A stretch of 64,000 bases of DNA from Stropharia rugosoannulata (taxonomy: Eukaryota; Basidiomycota; Agaricomycetes; Agaricales; Strophariaceae): positions 2,790,001 to 2,854,000 of the forward strand of contig JANCIK010000004.1 in the NCBI GenBank assembly GCA_028532985.1, read 5' to 3'. Under the pieces are notes generated by a model that was not told the origin of the DNA, made no database searches, and worked only from the letters and a program-made list of their open reading frames with translations. Made by a program: the position numbers and the translations under genes. Of the stretch, positions 36,869 to 49,333 are shown piece after piece (position 1 is the stretch's first letter; the number at the start of each line of letters is the position of its first letter).

Positions 36869-38750
36869 TCATTGACAGTTATTAAAGCATGATGAATGCG
36901 CTAAGTGCACCGAGACAAAGAAGAGCGTTGTATCCTCCAGGACGGCGCGCTGAGAGAGGGTACCGGAACCCAGAGCAGTTGATGTCCCCGAAGATGAGGA
37001 ACTGGATGTAACCGTAACAGGGACAGTTGCCGTGCTTTGAGCAGCGCTGCTCGTAGAGCTGTCCGTGGGCTTGACTTGCGTGGTTACTGATCCCGTAACT
37101 GAGCCTGTCGAAGAGTCGCTGTTAGTAATACTTGTTCCAGTAAATGGTGGCGAGGGCGGGTTTGGGTCTGTGCCGGTGGGCGAAACAGTCGGGGTAGTCA
37201 GGTTCACACTAGAAGTGCTGCTTTGCGTAGTCGAAGAGGCAGGCAACGAGGATGAAGTGTTTCCACCTGGCGCCGAAATACGTGTAATGGAGAACGCAGG
37301 GCTTGTGTTACCCGAGTCGCCGAACACTGATGAAGATGTGATTATTAGATGTTCATTTATTCAAAATAATACCCATGCACTTACAGACAATAAGATAGTC
37401 ATCGCGGGGGGACATTCGGAACAGTGACGTTCACACTTCCATCAGTGATGTTGAAGTTCTGCGCGAGAGGGTGATCTGTCGAATAAGAGACATGTCAGTA
37501 CAACGTTCGTTATCTCCGTGCGTCTGTCAACGGCGTTAGTGCAGATATGCACGTAATCGCAGGAGTGTGTAAATACACTGCGCCTAGTGCTAAGCTATAT
37601 CGCACATGGAGACCATATACGCGACTCCAAGCTGAACAAACTGGACAGGCTCCATGGGGTGAACATCATGGGCTCTAACCTCTTCCACAGCGTCTAGCCT
37701 ATGCATAAGCATGCAAGGTAGACATGATTCCTGTGCAGGCTACATGACCTTCACCAACTGGAATGCTCGGAAGAGGCAGCCGAAGGGGCATATATGCGGT
37801 CCAATGGCGCTCACTCGCTGCCTGCAACTGGTTGGTGCTTGATATGTGCCAACTCTCGTCATCCAGACGGGCCTTAGCGAGCTGCTATCCGGCAAGCCCA
37901 TTTCTTGTAATGCATTCCGCTCGCCGGCGGAATGATAACAGCACCGACGGATCATGCATGATAAGTGTCAGATAAAACTACTTACTAAAGTCAAGGTTGA
38001 GGCTGTCGTTGGCCTGGAACCCCAGTATGACCTGACCCAGTATGTTCGTGATCTGGGAGACGGGCGAGAAGTTGGACGTGTCCCTACAAGATAACAGACA
38101 AGTTGTTATTCGCCATGTGCCGCAGTATGGACACGCATCAAGTCACTGTCTGGACGGTCCCAATTGGCCATACCGACTCTGCATTCGGGCTTGTGATTTT
38201 GGGAGCAATGACGTCCCGGCGGACCAAGGGAGAAGCCAAGGTGGGGAGGGCGAGGGCAGCGCCTAGTACAACGGCCAGGGGGCGGAGGAGGCTGCTGAAC
38301 GTGGCGGGCTCGTTGGTTAGCGTCGTGGACGTGGAAGGAAGCGTCAAGAGGACCATATGTTTCGTTGTCGTTTATATATGGATAGTTTCACCAAAATGCT
38401 GAGTCACATGGGGTCTCCATGTTCTAACCGAATGTCCCGACGAATTCAAGCGGAGCTTGAAATGACTCAAAGAGTCGCGTGGGCGATGTTCATCACTGTT
38501 CCTTCTACCCCGTCGCTTGCCATTCTACCCCGCGTCTCTCTTTATCTCTCCCTGACGACGCACAACCTCAATACGCGCCTTATCCGCTGTCCCGACTTGG
38601 CTACAAAGACCACAACCACGCAAAGAAGAACAACGATCACTGCCAATAAAAAGTGAGTTGCTGTTCTGCTGCTCTGGGATTGACTTCGCGTCGTCCCGCC
38701 TGGAATGACTTCGCGTCTTCCACCTCAAAGGGTTAGACTTTGCGTCGCCC
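35338..38750. mobile_element. Nested 3.4-kb unit bounded by inverted three-unit arrays
   Basis: 35338-35423 holds three units of the type GGGCGACGCGAAGTCA, GACGCGTAGTCTA and GGACGACGCAAAGTCAATCC. 38677-38750 holds the same three in the same order on the other strand. This is the architecture of a small DNA transposon or a rearranged end pair. The unit encloses the KRE9-like pseudogene. No target duplication is obvious at its edges. Confidence 0.5.
36869..38356 (-). pseudogene. KRE9/KNH1-like GPI-anchored Ser/Thr-rich cell wall protein, disrupted
   Basis: Exons 38356 to about 38137, 38083-37986, 37475-37385 and 37326-36869. The N-terminus has a signal peptide (LRPLAVVLGAALALPTLAS), then the Kre9/Knh1 N-terminal domain (ITSPNAESVWPIGTVQTV, then WDTSNFSPVSQITNILG, NFNITDGSVNVTVPNVPP, LFGDSGNTSPAFSITR). 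A long Ser/Thr tail follows. Three lesions are visible. The first donor reads ATGCGT instead of GTGCGT after the half-codon for Trp, giving an early stop if unspliced. A six-C run in exon 3 shifts the frame before the DDYLIV block. The hydrophobic GPI-like C-terminus (LGALSAFIML) is in a different frame from the Ser/Thr tail. Family members bind or organise beta-1,6-glucan; this copy probably does not function. Confidence 0.75.
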
Positions 38751-40126
38751 ACTTTTTCGGACCAGCGGCGACACAGTGCAGGCCGTGCAGAGGGTTGGAC
38801 CTCGCTGCTCCCGCTTGTTCTTGGACCCGCGACTCACCCGGACACACTGCCCTGGACGACAGAATTCAACCAACACTTACGAAACTACGCTAGTATAGTT
38901 CGACATGACCGTTGTAAGGCCTGAAGACCTTCGCAAAAGCCCGGAAATTCTCCTGAAGCAGGCGCAGCCATGGATGCGTATGTTCTTGCATTGCTCTAAT
39001 ATCTTTTGCATGTTAACCGACGTTTATTTAGCTATTTCTGATGCCTTTACTGGCAAAGTGGGTGCTGTAATTAACGAGGGCACGCACTTCATGATTTCTC
39101 CCAACATGGACTACATTCCTCATCCCTCAACCACCTCCACTACAACGATAAAGATGGACTGCCGATGGGGCGACAGGGATCCTCTAAACTGGCCTGACTG
39201 TTACTATGAATACAATTGTCACTTCCCCGCCATCCCACAACACCGGCCTGGGCTCGATCTTGCAAAAGACGACGACGCTGTCGTACACATTGACTTCTCG
39301 CCTGATTTTTTTGTATCGGTTTCGACCACCCTGGCTGGGTTAGGCCATCTGCGCTCTGATGTCTTGTGTGCCATACGCAAGGTGCTTTCAAAATATCGAG
39401 ATGACTGGGCAAAAATCAAGGAGCAGCAGGGCAGCAGGACGCCGTTACTCTCTATACTTGCTCAGAATCTGGCCCGCGGCGTTGATCTCCTGGAGCGACT
39501 GCCGATGTCAAGAAAGCAAGTCCAGTTCCTCTTTCGATTTTACCAGCGACAAATGTTGGAGGCCATGGCTCTCTGTCATTATCTTCTTGTCATAAAACCC
39601 AAGATGGAGGAACTAGAACCAGACTTGGCAAGAGCACAGCGCGAGCCAGAGGAGCTAATGGGCGCCGTATTTTATAATCCACGCTTTGCCTATGCGTTTT
39701 GGAGAGCTGCAGTTCCTGTTTGGATAGTGTTTCCAGCTAGCATGGCTGGCTCCATACGCGTTGACAAGCTTGTGCAGCCTAGATATAGTCAGGAAGTCGG
39801 AATAGAAATGGTTGACCATCCAGCACACAGCAGCGTTTATTTTTGTGGAAGCGATCCGTTGGAGAGGTACAAGTTCATGATGGAATACGCGCGGCGCTAT
39901 CTTACGGGGTCAAACCCTTTCCACATACCTACTGGACCCTCCTCAATGGGCGCCTTGGGCACACTTACAGCTCCATCTACATCGGCATCTGAGGCCTCAT
40001 CTTCACATGGCGGCCCAGTGCGCACTAGGAAAGAAGCCTCATCTAGAAAATCCGGACCCTGTATGTGTCTTACTCTTAATCTCACCTTATATGTTCTCAT
40101 CGTATGATAGACGTCAAGTCCATCAC

Positions 40127-42989
40127 GAAAATGACTTTTGATCGGAGGGCACTTTAGGAAAGTGCGATCAGATCATCAATTGATGGGGCCTTTAACTACT
40201 TTAGGATGTCATGAGATGCCTTGGCATGTCCTGGCATGCCCTGGCATGCTTTGAATTTCCATGCAACGTGGGGAAATAAAGCCAGCTTGAACGACTTTTC
40301 CCACCTTCATTGTTGATTTTCAAACATTAAAATTATACACATTATGTGGGTGACATGCCCATTTAAGTACTTCAAATAGTGCGATAATTTGATTATGTAA
40401 GCCTATCCAATATCGCACTAAGTCGACTAAGTCCTCTAAGTTCACTTGCACTTCACTCTCATGTTCCCCACTCCCCTTCCTCAACTTTTCTTGTATGCTT
40501 AGGCTCTACTCTACTCAGGTAGTTCTTGATGGCTGCTACCTTGTTGGATCCTGACCTGGGCTTAGGGCAGACAAGGATGGATCATGGAATGGGCCTGTTC
40601 CAATAGAGATTGCTGTATATCGTCGGAACGGTGAACCGCATTATAAAGCGGTTTTTTGGTACGTCTTTAGCTCAAATATGCGTTTCTAACGCACCCAAGA
40701 ACACTCCAAACGAACCAGTATTTGACGTGCAAACTTAGCACCATCTGGAGATCCCTATTGGTACAGTTCACCATTTCCCTTCTCATCCGTTTATTCCGAG
40801 CCCTCGGTCGCCCCAGATTCATAATGTGGGCAATTATGCGATTCTAACGAACTCAAGACCGAAGATTTTGGATGTCTGGAAGGCCAGAACCAGCTATGTC
40901 TCTCTCCTTCCCCTGTTTTCCGATGTTTTATCGGTTTTAAAGGTATGTATTGGGTTTATTGCATCGTTCTTTTCACATATGAGCTCCTGAAGATTAGGGT
41001 ATTCTATCGAGTACTTGAACGTTCGATTCTGACGCCTGGAAGCCGTCCAACTGTGATGTGCTCCTCCTGCCCCTGGACTGCCTCTGCTTGTAAGTGCCAT
41101 AACTCCGGATCCTGTCCACCTTCACTCTCAATTCTTTTTGAACCTTCAAGACCATCTTAGTCCTCTGCCAACCGTCTCCAAGATCATGCCAATTCATCCT
41201 GTACTTGCCAAGTATCATCTTATAGGTGTCAAGTCCCCTTTCACCACTTTCTATCTTGTCCGTTTCCTCCGAGCCCTCGGTTACCGCATATTCATATTGT
41301 GGGCAATTATGCGATTCTAACGAGCTCAAGACCGATGGATTTGGTTGCCTGGAAGGCGAGAACCAGCTATGTCTCCCTCCTTCCCCTATTTTCCGATGTT
41401 TTATCGATTTTAAAGGTATGTGTTGGATTTATTGCGTCGTTCTTTTCACATATGAGCTCCTGAAGATTAGGGGATTCCATAGAGTGCTTGAACGTTCGAT
41501 TCCGACGCCTAGAAGCCATACAACTGTGATGTGCTCCTCCTGCCCCTGGACTGCCTCTGCTTGTAAGTGCCATAACTCCGGATCCTGTCCACCTTCACTC
41601 CTAATTCCTTTTGCACCTTCAAGACCATCTTAGTCCTCTGCAAACCGTCCCCAAGATTATGCTAATCCATCCTGTACTTGCCAAGTACCATCTTATAGGT
41701 GTCAAGTGCCCTTAGGACGCATTTTCCCTCATATATCTGTCAATACCCGGCCAAACAGTATGATTTCTGCATTTCCTGGTTCGTCTCATTAATACCTATC
41801 GAACAGTACCATTAATTGCGCGATTTGACAAGCTTGAGGGCGATCTCACTCTGTGTGTCCTCCTACCCCTAGGTGGGACAAATTAATTCATAGGTGCGCT
41901 TCTAGATGTCCTGAGTGTCTCAAACTTTGGGAAAACTTACTCAACTGCATAAGGTACCCTCTGCTGTGACGGATTAATTTTTGGGGCCACCAAGCGTCCT
42001 TCATCTCAAGTTGCTAGTCAACTTCGGAGTTTCGGAGTATTTCTTTGATTCTGACATAGGTTCGTCTCCAATCTCCTTAATTCTTTCTATGATGAACTCA
42101 CCTTGATTGTAGCTTTCTAACAAGCCCTCAAACACTATATATCGTCACTTAGAATCCAAAAATCCGCCATGTGCTCCTCCTCCCCCTCCCTCCTCCAGGT
42201 AAAGTACTTCATATCTTGGGTTCCTGTTTGTATTTTTGGCTAATTCTTTTTGGAGTCTTTTACTATAGATATGTATCGACTAATCGACCAGTTTATGGCG
42301 TCCGATACGCCCTCAATATCCGATGTCCCTATTGACCATATGACTACTATTGCAGAGTTGAATATCATCTCCTTCCTTCAATTTTCAACAAAGGCTTTCG
42401 CAACTTGGCATGTTTATTCACCATTTATGTGGGGTTTGAACGCGTTCCTTACACAAATTTTGAGATTCCTGGATGCCTGTGAGTAGCCATGTCCTCCTCC
42501 ATCTCCCTGTCTTGGACTAATTTTGCTCTAAGATGGGAAATACTTCTTCAATTGCGTCGCGGTTTTTTGGAGCTTCTTCGTGTTAATTCAGGCTTTCTAA
42601 TGAGCCCCTGAACGCGTTATTCCGAGCAGAATTACCATCTTCATAAGCGCCCTATCACTGTGTTGTATTATATGTATCTACATGAATACTGTATTATCTA
42701 GTGTAGTTAGAGTCAATATATAACTTGTTTTTTATAAGAAGTTTGAATAGTACTTGTTAAATGGCATTATATATAAACATCTTTGAATGATACAAGGCCC
42801 ATCTGGTGGATCCTAGGATGCCTTGAGCTGCCCTGGATTGCCTTGGGAAAGTTGTACCTGGTAGTTTGCAGAGGGACCTTGCCCTGAGTGCACCTAAGGG
42901 CCCTGGCTGCTTTGCATGCCCTGGCTGCCTTAGGATCTCTAAGGCAGTGCCAGGGAGATACAAAGCCCCTGGGGACAAAAGTCATTTTC
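40127..42989. mobile_element. 2.9-kb TIR element inserted in the large unknown gene
   Basis: GAAAATGACTTTTG at 40127-40140 and its reverse complement at 42976-42989 form perfect 14-bp terminal inverted repeats, with further similarity inward (AGGGC). The element interrupts a coding exon just after a normal 50-nt intron ending at 40110. It encodes no protein I can recognise and contains a 473-bp tandem duplication, so it is probably non-autonomous. Clusters of TGGCATGCC-like motifs lie near both ends. No clear target duplication is visible. Confidence 0.7.
40787..41715. repeat. 473-bp tandem duplication
   Basis: Copy 1 (40787-41259) and copy 2 (41260-41715) share long identical runs, for example GTGGGCAATTATGCGATTCT at 40826 and again at 41299, exactly 473 bp apart. 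Scattered substitutions show it is not very recent. Confidence 0.9.
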
Positions 42990-43150
42990 CTGATGTCCTC
43001 CAACAAGTCTGCAGCAGGCTCAAGCGGGCGAGATAAATTCACGGATCTCCGGGATGATTTGTTGCCAGAAGCTGTGCCTGCATGGGCAGCCGCTCTCCTG
43101 AACGTGGATCGTAGCAGGACTCGGGCATCCTCAGGCCCTCCTGTTGGGTA

Positions 43151-43155
43151 CGCAC
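43151..43155. repeat. Left target site duplication of the LTR retrotransposon
   Basis: CGCAC directly before the 5' LTR; the same five bases follow the 3' LTR at 49329-49333. Confidence 0.9.
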
Positions 43156-43597
43156 TGTAAGGGGACGCTGTGCGTCACCCTTTATTTTTATTCATTTCGT
43201 CTTCCTTCACTTTCTTTTATTTTATTTTATTTTTATTTCTTACGCCGCGCGCTCGACCAGTGTACACTATGCTCTGCGAGTGTACTGTGCGCACAGGCGC
43301 GCGGTTTACATCATGTGACGTGCGGATGGGACGTCCATCATGTGTTGTGCATGATGTATGATGCACATCACATGAGGACGTGATGTGGTGGCTTCTTGTG
43401 GCGGATCAACTGATAGTTTATTCTCACGCATCAATCAACGCTTCTATGTATATGGCGCCCAGCGGGTTTCCTTAGGCTTTGTCTTCGGAATCCTCTGCTG
43501 GAGTGCGCTTCTATTGTATTTATAGTTTCTGACAATAAACTTCGGAATCCCTCTCTGGAGTCTCGTGAGCTCGACACTGCGCAGAGTCGCCCTGACA
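43156..43597 (+). repeat. 5' long terminal repeat
   Basis: 442 bp, begins TGTAAGGGGACGC and ends GCCCTGACA. It aligns over its whole length with the 3' LTR but differs by many small indels and substitutions. Confidence 0.93.
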
Positions 43598-43799
43598 GTA
43601 CAAAGCCTCTGCCTGGGACCAGTTTTGGACGCCTGTACTGCCTTCGGAAACGGCCTAGGACCCAACACCCCTCCTGCTTCGATGTCGATGGATACAGACG
43701 CCTCTGCAGCCCTGAGGCGAAATACCTTGTCCAGACCCGCCCTCACCCACGTCGCTTCTGGAGTACGTCGACCACAATAACGCGATTTTTCGGAAGGAA

Positions 43800-44828
43800 T
43801 TGGCCGACGTTTCGAGCTCCCTTCACACTATCCGCACCTCCTCGAGACTACACTTGCCAGCTCGCATTCTGCACCTGCACCCGCCCCTCCTGCGCCTCAG
43901 ATCCCCCTCCTCATCTCGACGCCACACGGCTCCTGCAGCTGCAGTTCCCACTGTCTCTCGCCTCAAACCTGCGTCTCCCAAACCATTTGATGGTTCACGC
44001 GAAAAAGGGCGCTCTTTTTCTTAATTCTTGCACCATTTATTTCGCCCTGGCTGGCTCGCGCAGTTTCTGACGAATTCTCTCGAGTTCTTTGGGCCCTTTC
44101 TTTCATGAACGAGGCCGCGCCGCCCAGTTCTCGAAACGCGCCATGATGTCTGGATTTTCCGACTTCAATCTGCGTAGCTGGGACGCCTTTGAAGCCGTGT
44201 TCATTCGCGATTTTGCGAAAGCAGCACGAGGCCGAGCACGCTCAGCTCGCCCTCGAGAGCACCTCCTACCATCAAGGCCGCCGCTCTGCTGAAGAATACG
44301 TCGACGCCTTCATGGACCTTGTCCTCAAGTCTGGGTACATTGACGAAGGCGTTGATTATGAAGTTCCGTCGTGGTCTATCCCCTTCGCTGGACAGTCGAG
44401 TCGCCAACCTGCCCTCGGAGAGTCGAATCGCCTCGCTTCAGGATGGTATGAACGCGCCGTGGAGGTTGCTCGCAACCGCGAGACCAACCAGCTCTTCCGT
44501 GCAGCACACCCTACGCCTTCTGGTCCCCCCGCGGCTTCGCGTTCATCCGCCTCCTGCAAACCGGGTTCCACGTGCTTTCTGCCCATTATTCCTGCCCCTC
44601 GCGCCTGCTGCCCCTGCTCTTCCTCTGGGCGCTCCCATGGACATTGATCGTGCTCGTAGTGCAGGGAAGACACCCCCTACCTGCTATCGCTGTGGTAAAC
44701 CTGGTCACATCACTCGAGATTGTCCCCGGGCTTTCGACATTCGCCACATGACTCTCACGGAGCTTCAGGAGCAACTCGAGCAAATGCGCTGCGGAGGGCC
44801 AGGAGGATGCTATTCCGCCGGTGGATGA
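43800..44828 (+). pseudogene. Retrotransposon gag remnant with CCHC zinc knuckle
   Basis: Gag-like pieces lie in alternating frames: PKPFDGSREKG, SGFSDFNLRSWDAFEAVFI, YHQGRRSAEEYVDAFMDLV, and a zinc knuckle CYRCGKPGHITRDC near 44680-44720. At least three frame changes separate them, so no full-length Gag can be made. Confidence 0.85.
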
Positions 44829-45020
44829 AAGGAAGGAGGATGATGTCCAGGGAGGAGGAGGATTTTGTGCATCGCGACGAGTGAGCGGCGTGCCCTCGTT
44901 CGCGCGTGGCAGTCGTTATAGTGTACTGTCGGTAGAGCCCCTGCGAATCTATTTCTGTTCCAGACCTACCTTCACGACTGCCTGACACGCCTAAATCCCC
45001 TGCTCCCAAGTCTCACTCCA

Positions 45021-48000
45021 TTGCTGCGTTACGCATCCAGGCCCGTGCTCGCCGCTGGGAGCGCGCACTTCCCTCTCATTACACCATTGCCGCTACTCCG
45101 GTCCCAACTCCCTTCACCTTCCAGTGGAGATCGAGACCACGGACACGGGCCAGGCGTTTTCGCCTTCAGGCCCCTGGTTGACTGCGGCGCTGACCAGTGC
45201 TTCATCAGTCGCAAGTACGTCCAGCAGCACAAGCTGACGACGGAACGCCCTCTCTTGGTCCCCATTCCAGTCCACAACGTTGACGGTTCACTCAATGAAG
45301 ACGGCTCTATCACGTCCATTGTGGAGCTCATCCTTCGCTACAAGGACTACCACACTGAACGCGCCGTCTTCCCCGTCACCAACCTCGGACGTCAGGATAT
45401 GATTCTGGGCCACACCCTGGCTTCGAGAACACAACCTGAAGTGGACTGGATCACTGAGAGGTGAAGATGTCACGGTGCCCACGCCGGTGCTCCACGTGCC
45501 GTGATGAGATCCGTGCGGAGAATCTAAGCTTCGCGCAGAGATCAGAGCGGTAGAGACCTGTACCCAGGGCCCCATGCCCCTCCTTATGGAGCTGGAGGAC
45601 GATGACGGACGAAGTCCCCGAGATGGAGTTGGAGGAAGTTGAACCGCTGCCTGCTCCTAAGGACGCTTGCAGCTTATTAGAGGCCTCCACTCTGTCTGGG
45701 AGGCGACGACAACCGGCTGTTTGCGGCGTCGTTACCCCCCGAGTCCCAGTTCATTCAGTCTACCTCCACCGTGTCCCAGCGGCTCGCAGAAGCCTTTGCG
45801 TCCAACTCTGGACAGAAGGACTTCCGCGACGACGTTCCTAACCATTTGCATGACTTCAAGGACGTCTTCTCAAAGGAGTCCTTTGATGTCTTGCCAGAAT
45901 GTCGACCTTGGGATCACGCCATTGAACTGGAACTCGGAGCAACACCCAGCAACTGCAAGGTGTATCCTATGACGCTTCCTGAGCAGAAGGAACTAGATGC
46001 GTTCTTACGGAGAACCTCGCCACTGGCCGTATTCGTCCCTCTAAGTCTCCGATGGCTGCCTCCTGTCTTCTTTATCAAGAAGAAGGACGGGTCATTGCGC
46101 CTCATCCAGGACTACCGTGTGCTGAACGCCATGACCATCAGAACCGCTACCCGCTTCCTCTCGTCTCTGACCTCATCCAACAACTCCGTGGTGCCAGCTA
46201 CTTCACCAAGCTTGACGTGCGGTGGGGGTACAACAATGTGCGCATCAAGGAGGGAGATGAGTGGAAGGCAGCGTTCCGAACAAACCGCGGTCTGTTCCGA
46301 GCCTCACGGTTATGTTCTCCTTGGTCTCACCAACTCGCCTGCAACGTTCCAGACCATGATGAAGAGATATTCAACGACCTCATTTTCGAGGGCATTGTCT
46401 GTGTCTACCTTGACGATATCCTCATCTACACCAAGACCTCGAGGAACATCGTCGGGTGACATGTCTGGTCATGGAGCGTGCCTGCGACTCCACCGGTTGT
46501 ATCTCAAGCCGGAGAAGTGCGAGCTTGAGAAGCGTCGCATTGAGTATCTGGGGCTCATCATCTCGAAGGTCAGGTGGAGATGGACCCGGTCAAGATTGCA
46601 GGTGTAGCAGAGTGGCCGGTTCCCAAGTCACGCAAGGGTACAGAGCTTCTACTTGGGCCAACTTCTATCGCCGCCTTCATCGAGGACTTCTCTCACCATG
46701 CCCGTCCGCTTTTGAGCTGACGCGTAAGGATACTCCTGGTCGTGGTCCTCTGATGCTCAGGCCGCCTTTGATATGTTGCGTACTGCGGTGACTTCGGCTC
46801 CCATCCTGGCTTTCCCGCGACGACCTGCCCTACCGCGTTGAGGCAGACTCCTCGGACTTTGCTACTGGTGCTGTGCTCTCTCAGCAGTCGGCGTGAAGAT
46901 GGGAAATGGCACCCTGTCGCCTATTACTCCAAGAGCCTCAGTCCCGTACAGCGTAAACTCTGAGATCCATGACAAGGAGATGCTAGCGGTCATTCGAGCT
47001 CCTGGAGAGTGGAGACATTCTTTGAAGGTGCAGCTCATCCGGTGGAGATCTGGACAGACCACAAGAATCTGGAGTACTTCATGACGGCCAAAAAGCTTAA
47101 CCGCAGACAGGCCCGCTGGTCCCTCTACCTCTCCTGCTTCTCGACTTCACGCTCCGCCACCGCCCTGGCTGTTCCATGGAAACCTGATGCCCTCTCGCGA
47201 CAGGCTGATCATGGAGACGGCGCTGGGGATAATGCTGAGATGACACTCCTCAAGCCCGCCTTCTTTTGCTATCCGGCGCTCGAGGCGGTGGAGCTGGTGG
47301 GCGAGGAGAAGGACTTGTTGCACGAGATCCGGAAGGAAACCGTCGGGGAAACATGAGGAGATGGTGGCGAAGGCAGCAAAGGGTTTGTTGAGCAGTGGGG
47401 CCTGCGTTCTGTGCGATCCTCGAGTGGAGGATGCAAGATGGTCTCTCAGCTTCTGGGATAAGATCTACGCCCCAACGACCCTGATCTCCGCCGCCGTATT
47501 GTCTCCTTACACCACGCCGACACCAAGGTAGCTGGTCATGCTGGACGTTGGAAGACACTGGAGTTAGTATCGCGCAACTACTGGTGGCCCCAGATGTCTC
47601 GGTACATTGACAGTACTGCAAGACCTGTGACCTCTGTATTCGCACCAAGATCCAGCGCCACCGCCCGGTTGGTGAGCTTCATCCTCTCCCTATCCCCTGA
47701 GCAGCGCTGGGCTGGGCGGTTATCGATGTGGACTTCATCGTGGAACTCCTCTCTCCAATGGACATGACGCCATCATGAACGTGATAGACCAGTCTCCGGC
47801 TCACTTTATCCCAACGACTACCACTGTTAGTGCACTTGGAGCGGCCCGGCTCTATCTCCGTTATGTCTGGCGCCACTTACGGTCTCCTCGATAGTCCTCT
47901 CGGATCGTAGACTCGATTCATTGCCGAGTTCACTAGAGAGCTTTACCGGTTGTTGGGAATCCGCCTGGCGACGTCCACTGCCTACCACCCCCAATCTGAC

Positions 48001-48240
48001 GGGTCAGACGGAGCGCGTTAACATGGAGTTGGAACAGTACTTGCGACCTTCGTGAATGAGCGTCAGGACGACTGGGAGGATCTCTTGCCTCTGGCCGAGT
48101 TCCAGTACAACAACCATGTCCACGCCTCCACCCAGTATACACCTTTCATGCTCGACACCGACGACACCTCGGATGGGCTTTGAACCTCATGAAGCTCCAT
48201 CGTCTCTGGAGACTGTGAATGAGTTCAAGGAGCGGATGGC
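45021..48240 (+). pseudogene. Retrotransposon pol remnant (protease, RT, RNase H, integrase)
   Basis: Protease with a DCGA active-site motif (VDCGADQCFISRKYV, about 45176-45222) is followed by RT blocks: FIKKKDGSLRLIQDYRVLN near 46070, FTKLDVRWGYNNVRIKEGDE near 46200, and the catalytic box YLDDILIY near 46405. RNase H pieces are [12 protein letters not shown] and [11 protein letters not shown] at 46.9-47.1 kb. Integrase pieces are the HHADTKVAGHAGRWKTLE zinc-finger region at 47.5 kb and the core end STAYHPQSDG at 47.98 kb. Frames change repeatedly, for example within RT near 46.13 and 46.32 kb. Confidence 0.9.
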
Positions 48241-48865
48241 TAGTACATTGGAAGAAGCCAAGTCAGCGCTGGCACAAGGCCATGGCCTAGCTTCTCACAA
48301 CCGGCGACGTGACCCTCCCGGTGTACAAACCAGGTGACAAGGTCATCGGATGCGCTGGTCAGACATCCTGTATTCTCCCGTCCCTCCAAGAAGTTGTCCA
48401 CACCGTCTTCCTGGGCCGTATACGGTCGAGGCCTGCTGTTGGATCTCATGCCTACCGTCTCAAACTCCCAGTTTCTCTCAAGCGTCTCACCCTGTCTTCC
48501 TAAGTTGTCAAGCTCACGCCCTGTCTCCCTGACCCTATTCGGCCGCATTAGCGGCCTTCCTCCGGAACCTGAGCTGGTGGATAACGAGCTCAGTACGAGG
48601 TTGAGGCCTCCTCAACAGCCGCATCCATCGAAACAGGCTTCAGTTCCTCGTCAAATGGAAGGGGTATGGGTATGAGGAGAACTCCCGGGAGCATGCGGAA
48701 GACGTCTTCTCACTTTCACCGGCTGGTGGCCAAGTTCTACCGGGAACGTCACTGATACTCCATGATTATTGGCTCCTGGCAATTGAAAGCCTGGACGGCA
48801 GAACAGTCAATGGTGGCGAGTGGATCACCTTGCCACGCCGGGACGCCGTGTCTTGAAGGGGGTGA

Positions 48866-49328
48866 TGTAAGGGGACGCTGTGCGTCACCCTTTATTTTTA
48901 TTCATTTCGTCTTCCTTCACTTTTTTATTTTATTTTATTTTTATTTCTTTACGCCGCGCGCAGCCCGTGCAGTGTACACTATGCTCTGCAGTGTGTACTG
49001 TGCACAGGCGCGCAGTTTACATCATGTGACGTACTGATGATGGGACACGTCCATCGTGTGTTGTGCATATGATGTATGATGCACATCACATGAGGACGTG
49101 ATGTGGTGGCTTCTTGTGGCGGATCAGCTGTATAGTTTATTCTCACGCATCAATCAACGCTTCTATTATGTACTGTGGCGCCCAGCAGCCGGGTTTCCTT
49201 AGGCTTTTGTCTTCTGGAATCCCTCTACAGTGCGCTTCTATTGTATTTATAGTTTACAGCTTAATAAACTTCGGAATCCCTCTGCTAGGTCTCGTGTGAG
49301 CTCGACACTGCGCAGAGTCGCCCTTACA
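48866..49328 (+). repeat. 3' long terminal repeat
   Basis: 463 bp, begins TGTAAGGGGACGC and ends GCCCTTACA. It is 21 bp longer than the 5' LTR because of scattered small indels. Confidence 0.93.
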
Positions 49329-49333
49329 CGCAC
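49329..49333. repeat. Right target site duplication of the LTR retrotransposon
   Basis: CGCAC directly after the 3' LTR, matching 43151-43155. Confidence 0.9.

Larger units (their letters stand above)
43156..49328 (+). mobile_element. Ty3/Gypsy-type LTR retrotransposon, degenerate
   Basis: 6,173 bp from TGTAAGG to CTTACA with two LTRs, a 5-bp CGCAC target duplication, and a purine tract (GAAGGGGGTGA) just before the 3' LTR. The domain order gag, protease, reverse transcriptase, RNase H, integrase identifies the Ty3/Gypsy class. The reading frame is broken many times, so it cannot move on its own. It sits inside a coding exon of the large unknown gene. Confidence 0.95.
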
